Shown piece by piece: positions 1 to 12,010 of a DNA stretch of 64,000 nucleotides. The stretch comes from Halictus rubicundus. Lineage: Eukaryota > Arthropoda > Insecta > Hymenoptera > Halictidae. Every line of letters starts with the position of its first letter. Positions within the stretch are counted from its first letter, which is position 1. The DNA is taken from positions 6,544,911-6,608,910 of the forward strand of contig NC_135161.1 of assembly GCF_050948215.1 (NCBI RefSeq). Reading direction: 5' to 3'. The translations under genes and the position numbers were made by a program. The notes below the pieces were generated by a model. That model had not been told where the DNA came from. It ran no database searches and saw nothing but the letters and a program-made list of their open reading frames with translations.

Positions 1-165
1 GAATAAATCGATGAAATAATAGTAAGCATTAATTTTTAAAAGTTCTTTCAATCTTTTTGATTCGGTCGTTGAAGCGTAATAATTAAATTTGTTTTTATGT
101 ACAAAGAGTTAAGCAAGAATCAAGTTCTTTGGCAGGAAAATATAAGAAGACTCGAATGGCGATTA

Positions 166-490
166 CAGTGAATTTCCGTTATAAGTCGCTACAAGCCTCG
201 CGTTTACCGGTCCCTGGAACTACCCCCACCACCGGCGGGGTATACCCCGCTCTCGAGCCTCGCTGTCCGTTTCTACGTGCAACATTGTATCAGAGGAAGG
301 CATTTTCTCAGTCTTCTTAACCCTTCCGGTCTATATGTCCCGGGTTCGGGACATATAGACGATTAGGGTCACTTACATTTCCATTCATGTGTATTTCAAA
401 TGCAACGTTCGGCGAGAACCACAGACGTCATCTAAATGTCCCTCAACAAATGTCTCTCAATCGCAGGGGACTTATAGCGCGAATTCACTG
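166..490. mobile_element. pogo-like MITE family A (CAGTG...TA), copy 1
   Basis: TIRs CAGTGAATTTCCGTTATAAG and its near-inverse ending TCACTG are flanked by TA at 164-165 and 491-492. The interior includes the GG(G/C)GTATACCCC motif shared by the family. Confidence 0.6.
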
Positions 491-528
491 TAATTCTCAA
501 AAAAAAAAAAAAATCCAAGTCTAATTAA

Positions 529-814
529 CACTAGGTTTACGGGACCCGTGAAAACGACGGGTTCTAATATTTTTAACGTACAAAAATGATTAAGATTCTA
601 AACGAATTCTAAAATTCTAATTCTATTATGACTTCTGATTATTAAAATTATTAAGATTCTAAAGCTACATCCATGAGGAATTATTCAACAAATTTACGTC
701 CTTGGGTACACGTCATTAAAAACGAAATGGCTAAAAATTTGTGCAGCGCGTTATAGTTATTTTTATAAAGTAATGTAAAAATAGTCAGTTTTAGTGCTCC
801 GTAAACCCAGTGTG
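529..814. mobile_element. TTAA MITE family C (CACTAGG...), copy 1
   Basis: It is flanked by TTAA at 525-528 and 815-818. The ends are CACTAGGTTTACGG and, inverted, CACACTGGGTTTACGG. Inside the left end lies ACCCGTGAAAACGACGGGT, an imperfect hairpin shared in form by other copies (for example CGTCATTTTGACG). TTAA duplication suggests piggyBac mobilisation. Confidence 0.7.
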
Positions 815-819
815 TTAAA

Positions 820-1860
820 AGCGTCCGAATATTATTGCGAGTGGACTGTACAAAGAAAATTGCAATGGCGCGAAGAATCGCGAGAGGCGGCTCGCGATGG
901 AAAAATCGGTCGATCGTCGAGGAGTTCGAAGAAGACGGAGAAATCGAGATTAGCTTCCATTCGCGTTCAAGGATGCGCTCTCGCAGACAAAGGACGGAGG
1001 ATCGGGAAGGAATTACTTGTTGCTCGGTCGACAAACTAGGACACACACGGTGGTCTTCGGTGCATGCGTAAAATTCCTGGTAACATCGGCAAAACGGGTC
1101 GACAGCGACACCTGCCGTGGACTTACAGTGGGGGAACAGCATGGCTGGTTGTTCACAAGGACGCACACGTGCAGACACGTGTAAGTCTGAAAAAAATCTC
1201 GATTGAGAAATCGATATATCGACGCCCGCGGATGTGTCGGTTGCGTTTTCCGCGTGCCCCCGTTTTTCGGCCCGCGACCGAGAGTAGTGGCTCGCCCCGT
1301 TACCCAAATCCCATAACCGCCATGCTAACTGTACTACGGCTGGCAGAAAGTCGCAATTCGACCGCACTCTCTGCCAGGAGGTACTCTAATCCACTACCGT
1401 CGGTCGTGCGGACGAGTGCTCCTTGACCCATGCAATTCTAATCCTTTTCTCGTCATCGAACCCTTCAGCCCATCGGAAAAAATATTCTTATACACTCGGC
1501 GACAAAATTAAGTGGACATACTTCAACGGTGAACCTAGGTTATCGATTTCATATTTCTTATTCGGCAATTGTTGAAATTGTAAAGATTCTTCTGTAGGAA
1601 ATGATTCGATCTTTTTATTCGACCAGGTAAAATCAATTCTATTAAAATCAATAATCAATAATAATCAATAATTATTTCTTCAATATAATCATTGATTTAA
1701 TTATCATTATTTCGTCAATAATTTAATCAAAATCAATTCTGTTTTGTAATTTTTATGAGACAAAATACGTATCAACCCATTTTGGTGTTGACAACTTTTT
1801 CAAAATTGCACCGGACGACTCTAGCATTTTTTTCTTTTTCTGAGATGTTAGACTGAGTGT
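820..1860. other. spectraplakin intron, no gene seen
   Basis: Mixed GC-moderate (830-1430) then AT-rich sequence. The 228-codon minus frame at 681-1367 runs across the end of a MITE and matches nothing I know. Confidence 0.5.
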
Positions 1861-1861
1861 A

Positions 1862-2038
1862 CAGTCTCCTCTCGATATATGTCCCAAATATCTAGTCGAT
1901 AAAAGTCCCAGAACTATCCCCACTGCCGCGGGGTACACCCTGTGACCTTCCTACGTTCAGCAGTGTTTCAAAGAATCCCCTGGACGATATATGTCACTGG
2001 GTGACCCGTGTTGTGGACATTTATCGAGAAGAACACTG
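1862..2038. mobile_element. pogo-like MITE family A, copy 2
   Basis: It opens CAGTCTCCTCTCGATATATG and closes with an inverted ATTTATCGAGAAGAACACTG. The interior CCCCACTGCCGCGGGGTA is shared with the copies near 14.2 and 10.4 kb. The TA on the right side is mutated. Confidence 0.6.
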
Positions 2039-2039
2039 T

Positions 2040-3129
2040 CCTACGAAAACAGTTTTCTCGGAATTTCTCGAAATTTCGAAGGAAAAACTGAAGGTCCCGA
2101 TACTAAATTTCCTTTATCTGCGCCTGCTATGAAAATTTAACGCCTTTATGGACATAATTTTCAGAACACCAAAGGGCAAAGTAATCCGTCTAACATCTCA
2201 AATAAAATCTGAAGTGCAATTTATGAAGGGACTTCATGTTCTCCGCGATTCTGTTGGGGAAGATGGGCAGAAGCGTGCGAGGAAGAATTAGGCTACGACT
2301 CTAATTCCCGGACCACTCGTCCGAATTAATGGAGGGACCGGATGCGAACACTCCTGGAGGATCCATACCTTGACGTACTTCCAGTGCTGCGGCGAGCGTG
2401 CGAGGACAAAAAGAGAGAACATGTACAGAACAACCACGACTCGGTCGGGGTCTTCATCTCGTAATGTATCTTATGTAATCGGAGAATTCCTCGGAGAGGA
2501 ACAATCGGCGCGTTGTCGCGAGCCGGAGCCGAGAGCCGAGATGCTACTATTTCTCTCTCTCTCTCTCTGGATCTTTCTCTTTCTGGGCGTTGCGGCCGCC
2601 GGGAGGAGCGCAAAGAGAGTAAAAGGAGCGCGGAAACGAAAGTAAAAACGGGCGAGTAGAAACAGAGATCGGATACACGCCGTCACGGTATGTTTTTGCC
2701 CGGCTCGGGACAACGACCGATGATCGTCGGGCTCGAAATCTCGTGTAGCCGCCGCCATGATCGATCGAGCGCAGAAATGGCTGTCTCGCGCGCCGCTTGT
2801 GAATGGCCGTCGAAAAAGTGAATGGTTTCGAACGGTTTCCTATGATCAATCGGTTTTACAGCGCCACGCCGCCGCTCGGTGTTGAGCAATCGGGCTCCCT
2901 CGACGGCTAATTTTGGAGCGCAGTCATTGGCTACCCGGAATACGTGATTACTCACTCTGAGTACCCAGGTAATTAGCCCGATGCACTCGTCGTCGGCGAC
3001 GAGTCCGACTCGTCACGGGTCCCAGAGCATACAATGACGTAACTCGCTTCGAAGTTTTTATGCATTTATGGTGATCGTAACCTTCCCGTGCCTCGTTAGA
3101 TTCTTCGCAAACCTAACGAGCCGTGACCG
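2040..3129. other. spectraplakin intron, no gene seen
   Basis: GC-rich at 2300-3000 with a short (CT)8 near 2555. Overlapping short frames on both strands, none convincing. Confidence 0.5.
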
Positions 3130-4380
3130 GACGCGCGAATTGGCCCACTGGCCACTGATCTGGCTCCGTTGACATTCAGATCAGAGCAACTGGGAGGTGC
3201 TAGATTTTTATGAATGTAGAATTTTTGGATGTAGAATCTAAACAAAGATTGCCCTATGGGGCACTGCCCTAACTCCGTCACAATTCAGGACAACGAAGCG
3301 CCCACACAGGGAGGAGCTACAATTTTGGGGGATGTAGAATCTAAACAAAGATTGCCCTATGGGGCACTGCCCTAACTCCGTCACAATTCAGGACAACGAA
3401 GCGCCCACACGAAGAGGAACTTGATTTTTGGAGGATGTAGAAACTAAACAAAGATTGCCCTGGGCACTGCTCTGGCTCCGTCATAATTCAGGGCAACCAA
3501 GTACCCACACGAAGAGGAATCTGATTTTTGGGGGAAGCAGACACTAAACAAAGATTGCCCTATGGGGCACTGCCCTCGCTGCGTCATAATTCAGGGCAAT
3601 GAAGTATCCACACGAAGAGGAATTTGATTTTTGGAGATTGTAGAATCTAAACAAAGATTGCCCTACGGGGCACTGCCCTGGCTCCGTCACAATTCAGGGC
3701 AACGAAGCGCCCGCACGAAGAGGAACTTGATTTTTGGAGGATATAGAAACTAAACAAAGATTGCCCTATGGGGCACTGCTCTGGCTCCGTCCTAATCCAG
3801 GGCAACGAAACGCCCACACGAAGAGGAGCTTGATGTTTTGGGGGATGTAGAATCTAATCAAAGATTGCCCTATGGGGCACAGCCATCATTCCGTCATAAT
3901 TCAGGACAACGAAGCGACCATGCGAGAAGTTAGACTTTTGGGGGATGTAGAATCTAATAAAAGATTGCCCAATGGGGCACTGCCCTGGTTCCATCATAAT
4001 TCAAGGCAACGTAGCGCCCACACGAGGAGTTAGATTTTTTAGGGACGTAGAATCTAGACGGGTGAAAGATTGCCCTATGGGGCACTGCCCTGGCTCAGTC
4101 ATAATTCAGGGCAACGAAGCGCCCCCACGAGAAGGAATTACATTTTTGGGGGATGCAGAATCTAAACAAAGATTGCCCCACGGGGCACTGCCCAGGCTCC
4201 GTCATAATTCAGGGCAACAAAGCCTCCACAAGAGGAATTAGGTTTGTGCAGGATATAGAATTTAAGCAGAGCAAAGACTGCTCTACCCCGCCTTGGCTCC
4301 GTCGAGGTCTGGGGCCACAAAGCCACGCCCCCTTCGAGATACTCTACAAAGAGGGACAGGATATACGGAGGACACAAGTG
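3130..4380. repeat. tandem array of about 11 copies of a 103-bp unit
   Basis: GATTGCCC(TATG)GGGCACTGCC recurs at 3247, 3350, 3453, 3553, 3656, 3759, 3863, 3963, 4068, 4171 and, degenerate, about 4276. Each unit carries CCGTCATAATTCAGGGCAA and ends CGAAGCGCCCACACGAAGAGG. TTGCCCT and AGGGCAA at the two ends of a 45-bp stretch can pair, so each unit can form a hairpin. A diverged unit opens the array at 3130. Confidence 0.92.
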
Positions 4381-5299
4381 TTCCACTTTTTTCTTTGCAA
4401 GTGTAAATTAACGAAATTGAGTGTCCGTGCCTAACGGGCTCATAGCGCAAAACCCCGGCCAGGAAACGGCTACAAGAAGCGAGTTCTCGAAATTCTTGGG
4501 AGACCGTCGACGCGTGTGCCTGTTTTCGGTGTAACTCCATAGATCACCGGCTCGAGTCGTGTACCGACGATCCATCAACGGTCGAAAATCGTTGGTCGGT
4601 TGGGTCACGGGACGTCTTTATTCAACGGAATGGAATCCACGGACGTCTCTCTATGTTACTTCAGCGGACCATTTCCTGGCACGGATGTTACGCAATAGCA
4701 ACGATGCGTCATGCCCAACCATGCACTCACTCTCGAGCCGTCAGTTTTTCCCCACCCTGATATGCAACATCTTCAGAGGCCGGCTGATTAACTGACTGAC
4801 TGACTGACTGACTGACTGACTGACTGACTGGCTAGCCGTCGCTTGCCTGTACCAGCACGCCTAACTGCCTACCTGGCCACCTACTTACCGGGGCAAGAGG
4901 TGGTAAATCGGGAACGTCGTCCGCAGGAGAACGTTTCCGAATAAGGTCAGAGTTGCGAGAGGAAAGGTGGGCGCGCGGGCGCGGAATCGAACAGGTAGGC
5001 AGCCAGCCAGCCGACCGCGCAGAACCAGTACCGAGCGACAAGCAAACACGCAGTACCGTTCGCCGTATTCCCCTGGAATCCATTACCGGAGAGGACCGAG
5101 TCGCGTGTGCAACACCAACGCCGAAAGAGAAAACGAAAACGAGCTGGCCGGTGCACGAATTGCCCCGTGGGACGTTGCTCCGGCCCCGGGGGAAATCGAG
5201 GACAAACTGGAACACCGCCCACTCGGGGTCTGGTCACGCCTGTTCATCGTAGACAGCGAGAACACGAGGATCTTCGAAGCTGGACAGGGGATACGGAGT
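4381..5299. other. spectraplakin intron, no gene seen
   Basis: Moderate GC sequence with a (CTGA)n tract. It grades into the degenerate CACGCCCA array on the right. Confidence 0.5.
4791..4830. repeat. (CTGA)n microsatellite
   Basis: About ten units of ACTG/CTGA. Confidence 0.95.
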
Positions 5300-5790
5300 C
5301 CTAGCAGGGCGTGGATAAAATTTTTCCCGAATCTGAGGAACCCGAGAGCCATAAGGACACGCCCACTTAGGACAGGACACGCCCATTGTGCAGAGAGAAA
5401 GAGAGAAAGATGGGTTTGACGAAAATTGACCTGAATTCGAAGAAACTGGGAGTCGTGGAGCCACGCCCAGCCAGGACGCCACACCTATTATGCAGAGAGA
5501 GTCTTTGGAGCTAGATTTATAGAGAATATAGAATTGAGGGAATAGAACGGAATTGCTCCGAATTCGACGGAATCGGAAGCTACGAAGCCACGCCCACTGA
5601 GGAAAGACCACGCCCACTTAAGAGGAAAACTAGACGTTTATCTTCGAAGTTAGATTTTTACTATAAAGTCCAGAATAAGCAGAGACGGTCCAATTTAGCG
5701 CAGAAATAGGTTTCGTCGGGGCTGCGGAACCACGCCTACCGACGACAGAACACGCCCACCCTGGGAACAAAGGGCAAAAGTGTTCGACGG
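5300..5790. repeat. degenerate tandem array related to the 103-bp family
   Basis: About four units of 100-120 bp each hold (G/A)AAGC(C)ACGCCCA and CTAGATTTATAG-like segments, matching CGAAGCGCCCACACG and TTGATTTTTGG of the 3.1-4.4 kb array. CACGCCCA occurs repeatedly. It may be an older outlier of the same satellite. Confidence 0.55.
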
Positions 5791-5799
5791 TTGGCCTCG

Positions 5800-6085
5800 T
5801 ACATTGCCCCGGGTGGTCGGAGGACTAAAAGGCGTTGAAAGCAGAAATCTCCGCGGTAAAAGCTTCTGCACTGGGTCAGAGAACGCGGAAGAGCGTTTCG
5901 AAGAGCGAAAGAGGGTAGATAGCGGAGGCGGCGAGCATGAGTAAGGGGTAAGTAATGCGGTCTCGATAGGCGCCGCTCGAAACGGCGCGCGCTGCGACTA
6001 ACACAGGAAGAAAATGAGCCTCGATAACCCTCGAAATGCCATTCGAGTTATGCTCGCGCCGCTTACGAACCGCTTCAGCCTCGCT

Positions 6086-6124
<39 letters not shown>

Positions 6125-7035
6125 TTCCCCTCTCTATTTCCTTTCCTTTCTCTCCGGTTACTCCTCTGCATACGGCATACTGGTTGTCGAGTAACAAGAA
6201 AGCCTCGCGGAGAATTTATCCCGGGCTCCGATCGACGAGCACCGCGCGTCGGCTCTTCTATTTCTCCCGGTGTCGCGAGATGATCCATCGATCGAGGAAT
6301 CGAGTCGGTGCCCTGGCTGGCTGGCTGGCTGGCTCGAATATTCCGATTCCGAAAACGGAAGCGGGAGCCGCGTCATCGGCGCAAACCGACGAATCAAATC
6401 AACGATGTCGTTCGTTCGAGGATCAAGGCTAACGCGTCTCGAGTTGCGAGAATTGTTCGCGGTCGCGCGCCGCGTCGTCGACGTCCGCTCTCTTCGTCAT
6501 CGTGCTCGTAGATAGGGAGCAGAACGAACAGGAGAAAGCGAGAAAGAGAGCAAAGAGGACGGAAAGAGTTTCGTCGAAGTCCGAATCGTCACTGGCATCG
6601 ACGGTGTCGTTTTGCTTGTTTTTTTTTTCTCTCTCTCTCTCTCTTCGCCGGCTTGCGTATGCTCGTCGGCGGACGCGCCGCAGAACAGTGGCGACGGTTG
6701 TTCGGTAGCGATACTCGGAATCTCGTTAATCGATCTCACAACCAACCGACGGGGAACCAACGCCGTCGACCCGAAAACCTACTGCTCGTCACGTCGCGCG
6801 TCGGCGTCGTTTAAAACGTCGACGCGATGACTTGCGTCCAGACGATCGAGATAATGGAATAACAGAAATTCAACGAGGAATCTCGACGCACGCTCCGATC
6901 GAGACCGATGCGAGATAAAAGCCGAGAGACCTTTGCTGCACCGAGTCTCGCTCTGGACACATTCACCAACTTAATCTAATCAGTCTAATGGGTTTTTTAT
7001 TTTTTAGTTCAGAATTTGCCACAGGATGACATGGT
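5800..7035. other. CpG- and CT-rich intronic block
   Basis: GC-rich DNA with CT tracts at 6090-6122 and 6630-6643 resembles the promoter blocks at 18.3 and 57.4 kb. I found no ATG exon with a phase-compatible donor. Confidence 0.4.
6090..6122. repeat. (TC)n microsatellite
   Basis: About 16 TC units inside a GC-rich block. Confidence 0.95.
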
Positions 7036-7039
7036 TCAA

Positions 7040-9350
7040 TATATTTTTAAAAAATTGTAGAGCCTCCAAGAAAAATTGCAGAATCTCCAAGAAAAGTTGT
7101 AGGATCTTGAAGTAAAATTATAGGACCTACGAAAAAAATTGCAGTCTCCAAAAAAAAATTGTAGGACCAGCGAGAAAAATTGTAGGATCTCCGAGAAAAA
7201 TTGTAGAGCCTCCAAGAAAAGTTGTGGAATCTTCAAGAATAATTGCAGAGTTCTCAAGAAAAATTGTAGGACCTCGAAAGAAAAGTGTAAGGCCCCCAAA
7301 ACAAATTGCAGAGCCTCCAAAACAAAATTGAAGAGCCTCCCAGGAAAATTGTACGATACACGAGAAAAATTATAGGGTCTCCGAGAAAAACTGCAGTCTC
7401 CAAGAACAATTGCATAGTCCCCCAAGAACAATTGTGAGATCTCGAAGGAAAATTGTCGGGAGCACTAAGAAACATTACAGAATCCCCCCAAAAAATTGTA
7501 GGACCACGAAATAAAATTGTAAGGCCTACAAGAAAAATTACAGAGCCTTCAAAAAAAAAAATACATAGCCTCCGAGGAATATTGTAGGACCTCCGAGAAA
7601 AATTGCGGAGCTCCCGAGACAAAAATTATAGGATCTCCGAGAAAAATTACAGAGCCTCCAAGAACAATTGCAGAGTTCCTAAGAAAAATTGTAGAATCTA
7701 CGAGAAAAATTGCGGAGTTCCCGAGAAAAATTGTAGGACCTCGAACGATTGTGGGACCTCCAAGAAAAGTTACAGAACCTCCGAGAAAAATTGTAGAAGC
7801 TCGAAATCAAATTATAGGACCTACAAGAAAAATTGTAGAGCCTCCAAGAACAATTGCAGAGTCCTCCAAGAATAATAGTAGGACCTTCAAGTAAAATTAT
7901 CGGACCGGCGAGAAAAATTACAGAACCTCCAAAAAAAATTGCAGATCCTCCGTGGAAAATTGTAGGATCGCCGAGAAAAATTGCAGAGTCCGCAAGAACA
8001 ATTGCAGGGTTCTCAAGAAAAATTGTAGGACCCCCAAGAAAAATTGTGGAACCTCCAAGAAAAATTGTGGGGCCTCCAAGAAAAATTGTGGGGCCTACGA
8101 GAAAAATTGCTGTGTTTCCGAGGAAAACTCTAGGGCCTCCGAGGAAAATTAAGGAGCCTCCGAGACGAATTGCAAGAACTCGAAGAAAAATTATAGAATC
8201 TACGAAAGAAATTGTAGGGCTTCGAAGGAAAATTGTGGGACGTCCAAGAAAGATTACAGAATCCCCAAGAAAAATTGTAGGACCTCCAAGGACAATTGCA
8301 GGGTTCTCAAAAAAAAAGGACCTCGAAGGAAAATTGCAGGGCCCCCAAGAAAAATTGTGGAGCCTCCAAGCAAAATTGTAGAGCATCCGAGAAAAATTGT
8401 AGGTCCTCAAGGAAAATTGCAGAGCCGTGGAGAAAAATTGCAAGAGTTCTGTGGAAAATTGTAGGACCTCGAAGGAAAATTGCAGAAACCCCAAGAAAAA
8501 TAGCAGAACATCCGAGAAAAATTGCAGAGCGTCCAAGAAACATTGTAGGACCACCAAGAACAACTGCAGGGTTCTCAAGAAAAATTGTAGGATCTCGAAG
8601 GAAAATTGAAGTGCCCCCAAGAAAAATTGTGGAGCCTCCGAAAAAAATTGTAGGGTCTCCGAGGAAAATTGTAAAGCCTCCAAGACGTATTGTAGGGTCC
8701 CCCGAGAACAATTGTAGGACCTCGAAGTAAAATTGTAGGAACTGGAAGAAAAATTGTAGAGCCTCCAAAAAAAATTGCAGAGCCTCCGTGGAAAATTGTA
8801 GGACCTCCGAGAAAAATTGCAGAGCCCCCAAGAAAAATTGCCGAGTTCTCAAGAAAAATTGTAGGGCCTCGAAGGAAAATTTCGGAGCCCCAAGAAAAAT
8901 TGCAGAGCCTCCAAGAAAAATTGTAGGAGCTCCGAGAAAAATTGCAGAGCCGCCAAGAAAAATTGCAGAGTTCTCAAGAAAAATGGTAGGGCCTCGAAGG
9001 AAAATTTCGGAGCCCCAAGAAAAATTGCAGAGCCTCCAAGAAAAATTGTAGGAGCTCCGAGAAAAATTGCAGAGCCGCCAAGAAAAATTGCAGAGTTCTC
9101 AAGAAAAATGGTAGGGCCTCGAAGGAAAATTGCGGAGCCCCAAGAAAAATGGCAGAGCCTCCAAGAAAACTTGTAGGGCCTCCGAGAAAAATTGCAGAGC
9201 CGCCAAGAAAAATTGCAAAGTTCTCAAGAAAAATGGTAGGGCCTCGAAGGAAAATTGCGCAGCCCCAAGAAAAATTGCAGAGCCTCCGATAAAAATTCTG
9301 AGACCTCCGAGAAAACTTGCAGAGCGTCCAAGAACGCTAGTAAAATGTTC
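7040..9350. repeat. 21-bp minisatellite, over 100 copies
   Basis: The unit is like AAAAATTGTAGAGCCTCCAAG. Because 21 is a multiple of three and the unit lacks stops in several frames, it yields spurious heptad ORFs on both strands (up to 334 codons). From 8861 rightward, six-unit blocks repeat every 125 bp (8861, 8986, 9111, 9236), a higher-order structure. Confidence 0.95.
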
Positions 9351-10370
9351 AACCGAATGGCGGAGACGCAAGCACCCTTACCGGGAAGTTCGAGGCAGCA
9401 GGAGCCTCGTGGGTGTGCGTGAACGTTGGCAGGGCCTGGACGCGGTTGCCAAAGTGCGTAACCGCTGGGCTCGGCCCCGCCACTTATCCCGAACAAGCGG
9501 TGGAACAGGTTGCGGATGTGTTTGGGCTCGATCTCGTCGATTTCCTCGATTCTCTCCCACTCGGTTTCCTCGTCGCGTTGCCTTCTATAGCCGCGCGTGA
9601 AATACCCTCACCTGGAAGGTAGCTCGACACGCTGTCGGCCCACGCGCGCGTCCTACATGCACGCGGCTGCACACGTTTGCACATGTTCACGCCCACCCAC
9701 GCGTATATACCTGTGGGACAGGGTTGGTGTAAGGTCCCCCGTGGTCGTTGTATCGTATCGTTTAGGTATGCGTGAAGCGCGGGTAGCTGGATACAGCAGC
9801 AGCACGACACGGCGCAGAGAGCACGCGGTTACGAAACAGCTGGTTGTCCCGGGCGTTGCGCGCCGTTGCGCTCGCACCTATCAGGTGTTTCGATACTCTC
9901 TCTCGCCTCGTTGCGATTCGATTCGGCTTCGCGAACCGTGGCCTCCTGGCCGCGCGTCTAAGGTCGGTCTAAAATTAGTATCGCTCGATATTTCGAAGGA
10001 AGGGCCGCCGCTGCCGCGGACTTCGAGGAACAACGCCGTAACTCGCTCAACTCGAATCACCCCTAGCGGATATCATACTTCAACGATGGATTACGACCGG
10101 GTAAACGCTGATCCGTATTAACCGCAAGCTCGACGTCGTAACTTCCCAACACCATCAACCGTCGGACCACACACACCGTTCGAAACCCCCGGGTTCTCAA
10201 GGCGAGACACGATCGACCACGATGATCTTCAGCCACTGACTCTTTGACTGCCGATTCATCGGATACACTGAATGATCGGATACTCGTTAGGCGTGATAAA
10301 AGCTCGACGATGCGAGTCGCACCTATCGGCTTCGCCATCTGTAATCCTCGGAACGTTTCTTAGCGTACTA
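9351..10370. other. spectraplakin intron, no gene seen
   Basis: GC-moderate unique sequence after the 21-bp array. Frames of 170 codons or less overlap on both strands with no recognisable protein and no CH-domain continuation. Confidence 0.5.
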
Positions 10371-10548
10371 CAGCGATTTCTCTGTATATGTCGCCAAGAC
10401 CTGCATGATAAATGTCGCGGAATTGTCCCCGCTACCGTGGAGTATACCCCGTGAGGGGCTACGAAGTAAGAGAGACCTAGGATGTCTCCTGGACTATACA
10501 CGACGCTGGCAAGACCCGCGGTTGTTGACATATATCGAGCATTCACTG
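10371..10548. mobile_element. pogo-like MITE family A, copy 3
   Basis: CAGCGATTTCTCTGTATATG and inverted ATATCGAGCATTCACTG are flanked by TA on both sides. It contains the family's GTGGAGTATACCCCGTGAGG-type centre. Confidence 0.65.
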
Positions 10549-10711
10549 TATTAGACCTGCGATGAAAGCTAAGAAAGCGACGCGCCGGAATTGTATAATG
10601 TATCCACTTTCATAGTGGAAGCGTTCACGTTGAAGCGACAAGTAGAGCTAAGCTCAGCAGTCGACCATCGCCGGTCTAATCGACGCTCTCTCAGTTTCTC
10701 ATTTCGCAGTA

Positions 10712-10877
10712 CAGCGAATCCTCGATATATGTCAACAATCATGCCAGCGTATCGTCCAGGAGACGTACCCCAGTCGTTTTAAGTTTACTCTCGAGCTTCG
10801 TGGCCCCTCGTATACCCCACGGTAGTAGTTCGACGTTTATCATCCAGGCCTTCGCGACATATACAGAGAAATCACCG
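10712..10877. mobile_element. pogo-like MITE family A, copy 4
   Basis: It starts CAGCGAATCCTCGATATATG and ends inverted with ATATACAGAGAAATCACCG. It lies about 170 bp from the shared CH exon of the spectraplakin gene. Confidence 0.6.
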
Positions 10878-11044
10878 GCGCCGGCGTATTTTCGCGGTTT
10901 CCAGCGGTCCACAGTCAAAGGGCCAACGAGACCTAACAGGATCGAGAAGCTAGCGGACGGAAGCAAAATGTCCGCTCGCTCGCGATCCAACGTTTCGAGC
11001 CGTTCCGAGGCATTCTCACCGCGGCGACACACGGTGGTGCTTAC

Positions 11045-11106
11045 CTTCTTCAGATGCTTGTTCACCCATTTGGTAAATGTTTTCTTCTGGATCGCGTCTC
11101 GTTCGT
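11045..11106 (-). CDS. shot: spectraplakin (short stop) shared exon, start of first CH domain
   Basis: This 62-nt internal exon encodes (D)ERDAIQKKTFTKWVNKH followed by LKK, the opening of the first calponin-homology domain of the actin-binding region. That wording (ERD.xQKKTFTKWVNKHL) is characteristic of spectraplakins (Shot, MACF1, dystonin, plectin); beta-spectrin and alpha-actinin differ here. Spectraplakins are giant cytolinkers that bind F-actin through tandem CH domains and microtubules through their C-terminus. On the minus strand the exon is bounded by an acceptor TTGCAG (ends 11107) and a donor GTAAGC (starts 11044). It begins with AC, so it needs a G from the previous exon to make Asp. 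Both upstream first exons supply that G. The next exon is not found between 1 and 11044. The family assignment is firm; the fly-style symbol is by homology from memory. Confidence 0.9.
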
Positions 11107-11240
11107 CTGCAATCAGAAAACGGTGGCGGTCGGTTAGTGGACGCGTTCCGAACGATGTTCCGGTGGAAATCAACAAACACCCCAACCCGTTCGAGAAAAT
11201 ATCAAACTCGTTTCTCCACGGTTCTGAACAACGTCGCGAC

Positions 11241-11283
<43 letters not shown>

Positions 11284-12006
11284 AAGAAAGAGAGGGTTCG
11301 ATAATTCGCGACGACGGGGAAACGACGATCGCCTACGCGGCCCTAGAACTGGCGTCGGGACGTCAGGCGTCAGGCGTCAGGCATCAGGCAAGCAGGCAGT
11401 CAAGCAGCCGGATAGACGGACAGGCAGACGGACAGGTAGGTGGTCGGATAGGTAGGTAAGTAGGTAGATGGGTAGGCAGCTGGGTAGGTAGATAGGTGGT
11501 GTGTGTGTGTGTGTGTTGATACGTAGGCTGCACGGACAGGGAAAGGAACAGTCGAACAAGCAAACGTGCGGCGCTCAAACTTCGACGAATAATACCGGCG
11601 CTGTTAATTGCCAATGCACACCGACACTATCCATCGATCTACCAGTTGGCCCCCAAATTTTCTGCAACCTTCGCACGATCCTCGGAAATACGCTACGAAC
11701 GGCATTATTTGCTATCGGATTACCTGCCAGCAACTCGGACCCCACGCGTTCCGCTCATTATTTACGACGCGTAATTAGGTATTTTATTGGAACGGGATTT
11801 GTCACGAAATTTTAACACCTAGGACAATACACCTCCTCGAAATCGCAAGGATACTCCTCCACTGAACGATGATGCGTACGTTCAAGCAGGAATCATGATC
11901 GGACTGGGCGGATCTTCGTGCAAAATAAATTAATTGTTGGCTTCGATTGCTAGGAACGGTCATCGACTTTCGTTTTTAACGCGTTCCGTGCCACGTGTAC
12001 CACGTG
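11107..12006. other. intron upstream of the CH exon
   Basis: Contains the GA tract, tetramer runs and (GT)n at 11.24-11.52 kb, then AT-rich unique sequence up to the TTAA element. The acceptor tract of the CH exon is at 11107-11125. Confidence 0.6.
11243..11279. repeat. (GA)n microsatellite
   Basis: About 18 GA units, about 140 bp upstream (minus strand) of the spectraplakin CH exon. A run of degenerate GGTAGGTA/GCAGGCAG tetramers and (GT)8 follows at 11.36-11.52 kb. Confidence 0.95.
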
Positions 12007-12010
12007 TTAA

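Noticed and set aside
3972..4241. Plus-strand frame with repeated MGHCPGS.IIQGN segments
   Set aside because: It arises from the 103-bp array where two adjacent spacings are near a multiple of three; other units are out of frame.
7679..8683. 334-codon minus-strand open frame with FLGGPTIFLGG-like heptads
   Set aside because: It is the 21-bp minisatellite read in a stop-free frame; overlapping frames on the plus strand are equally long.
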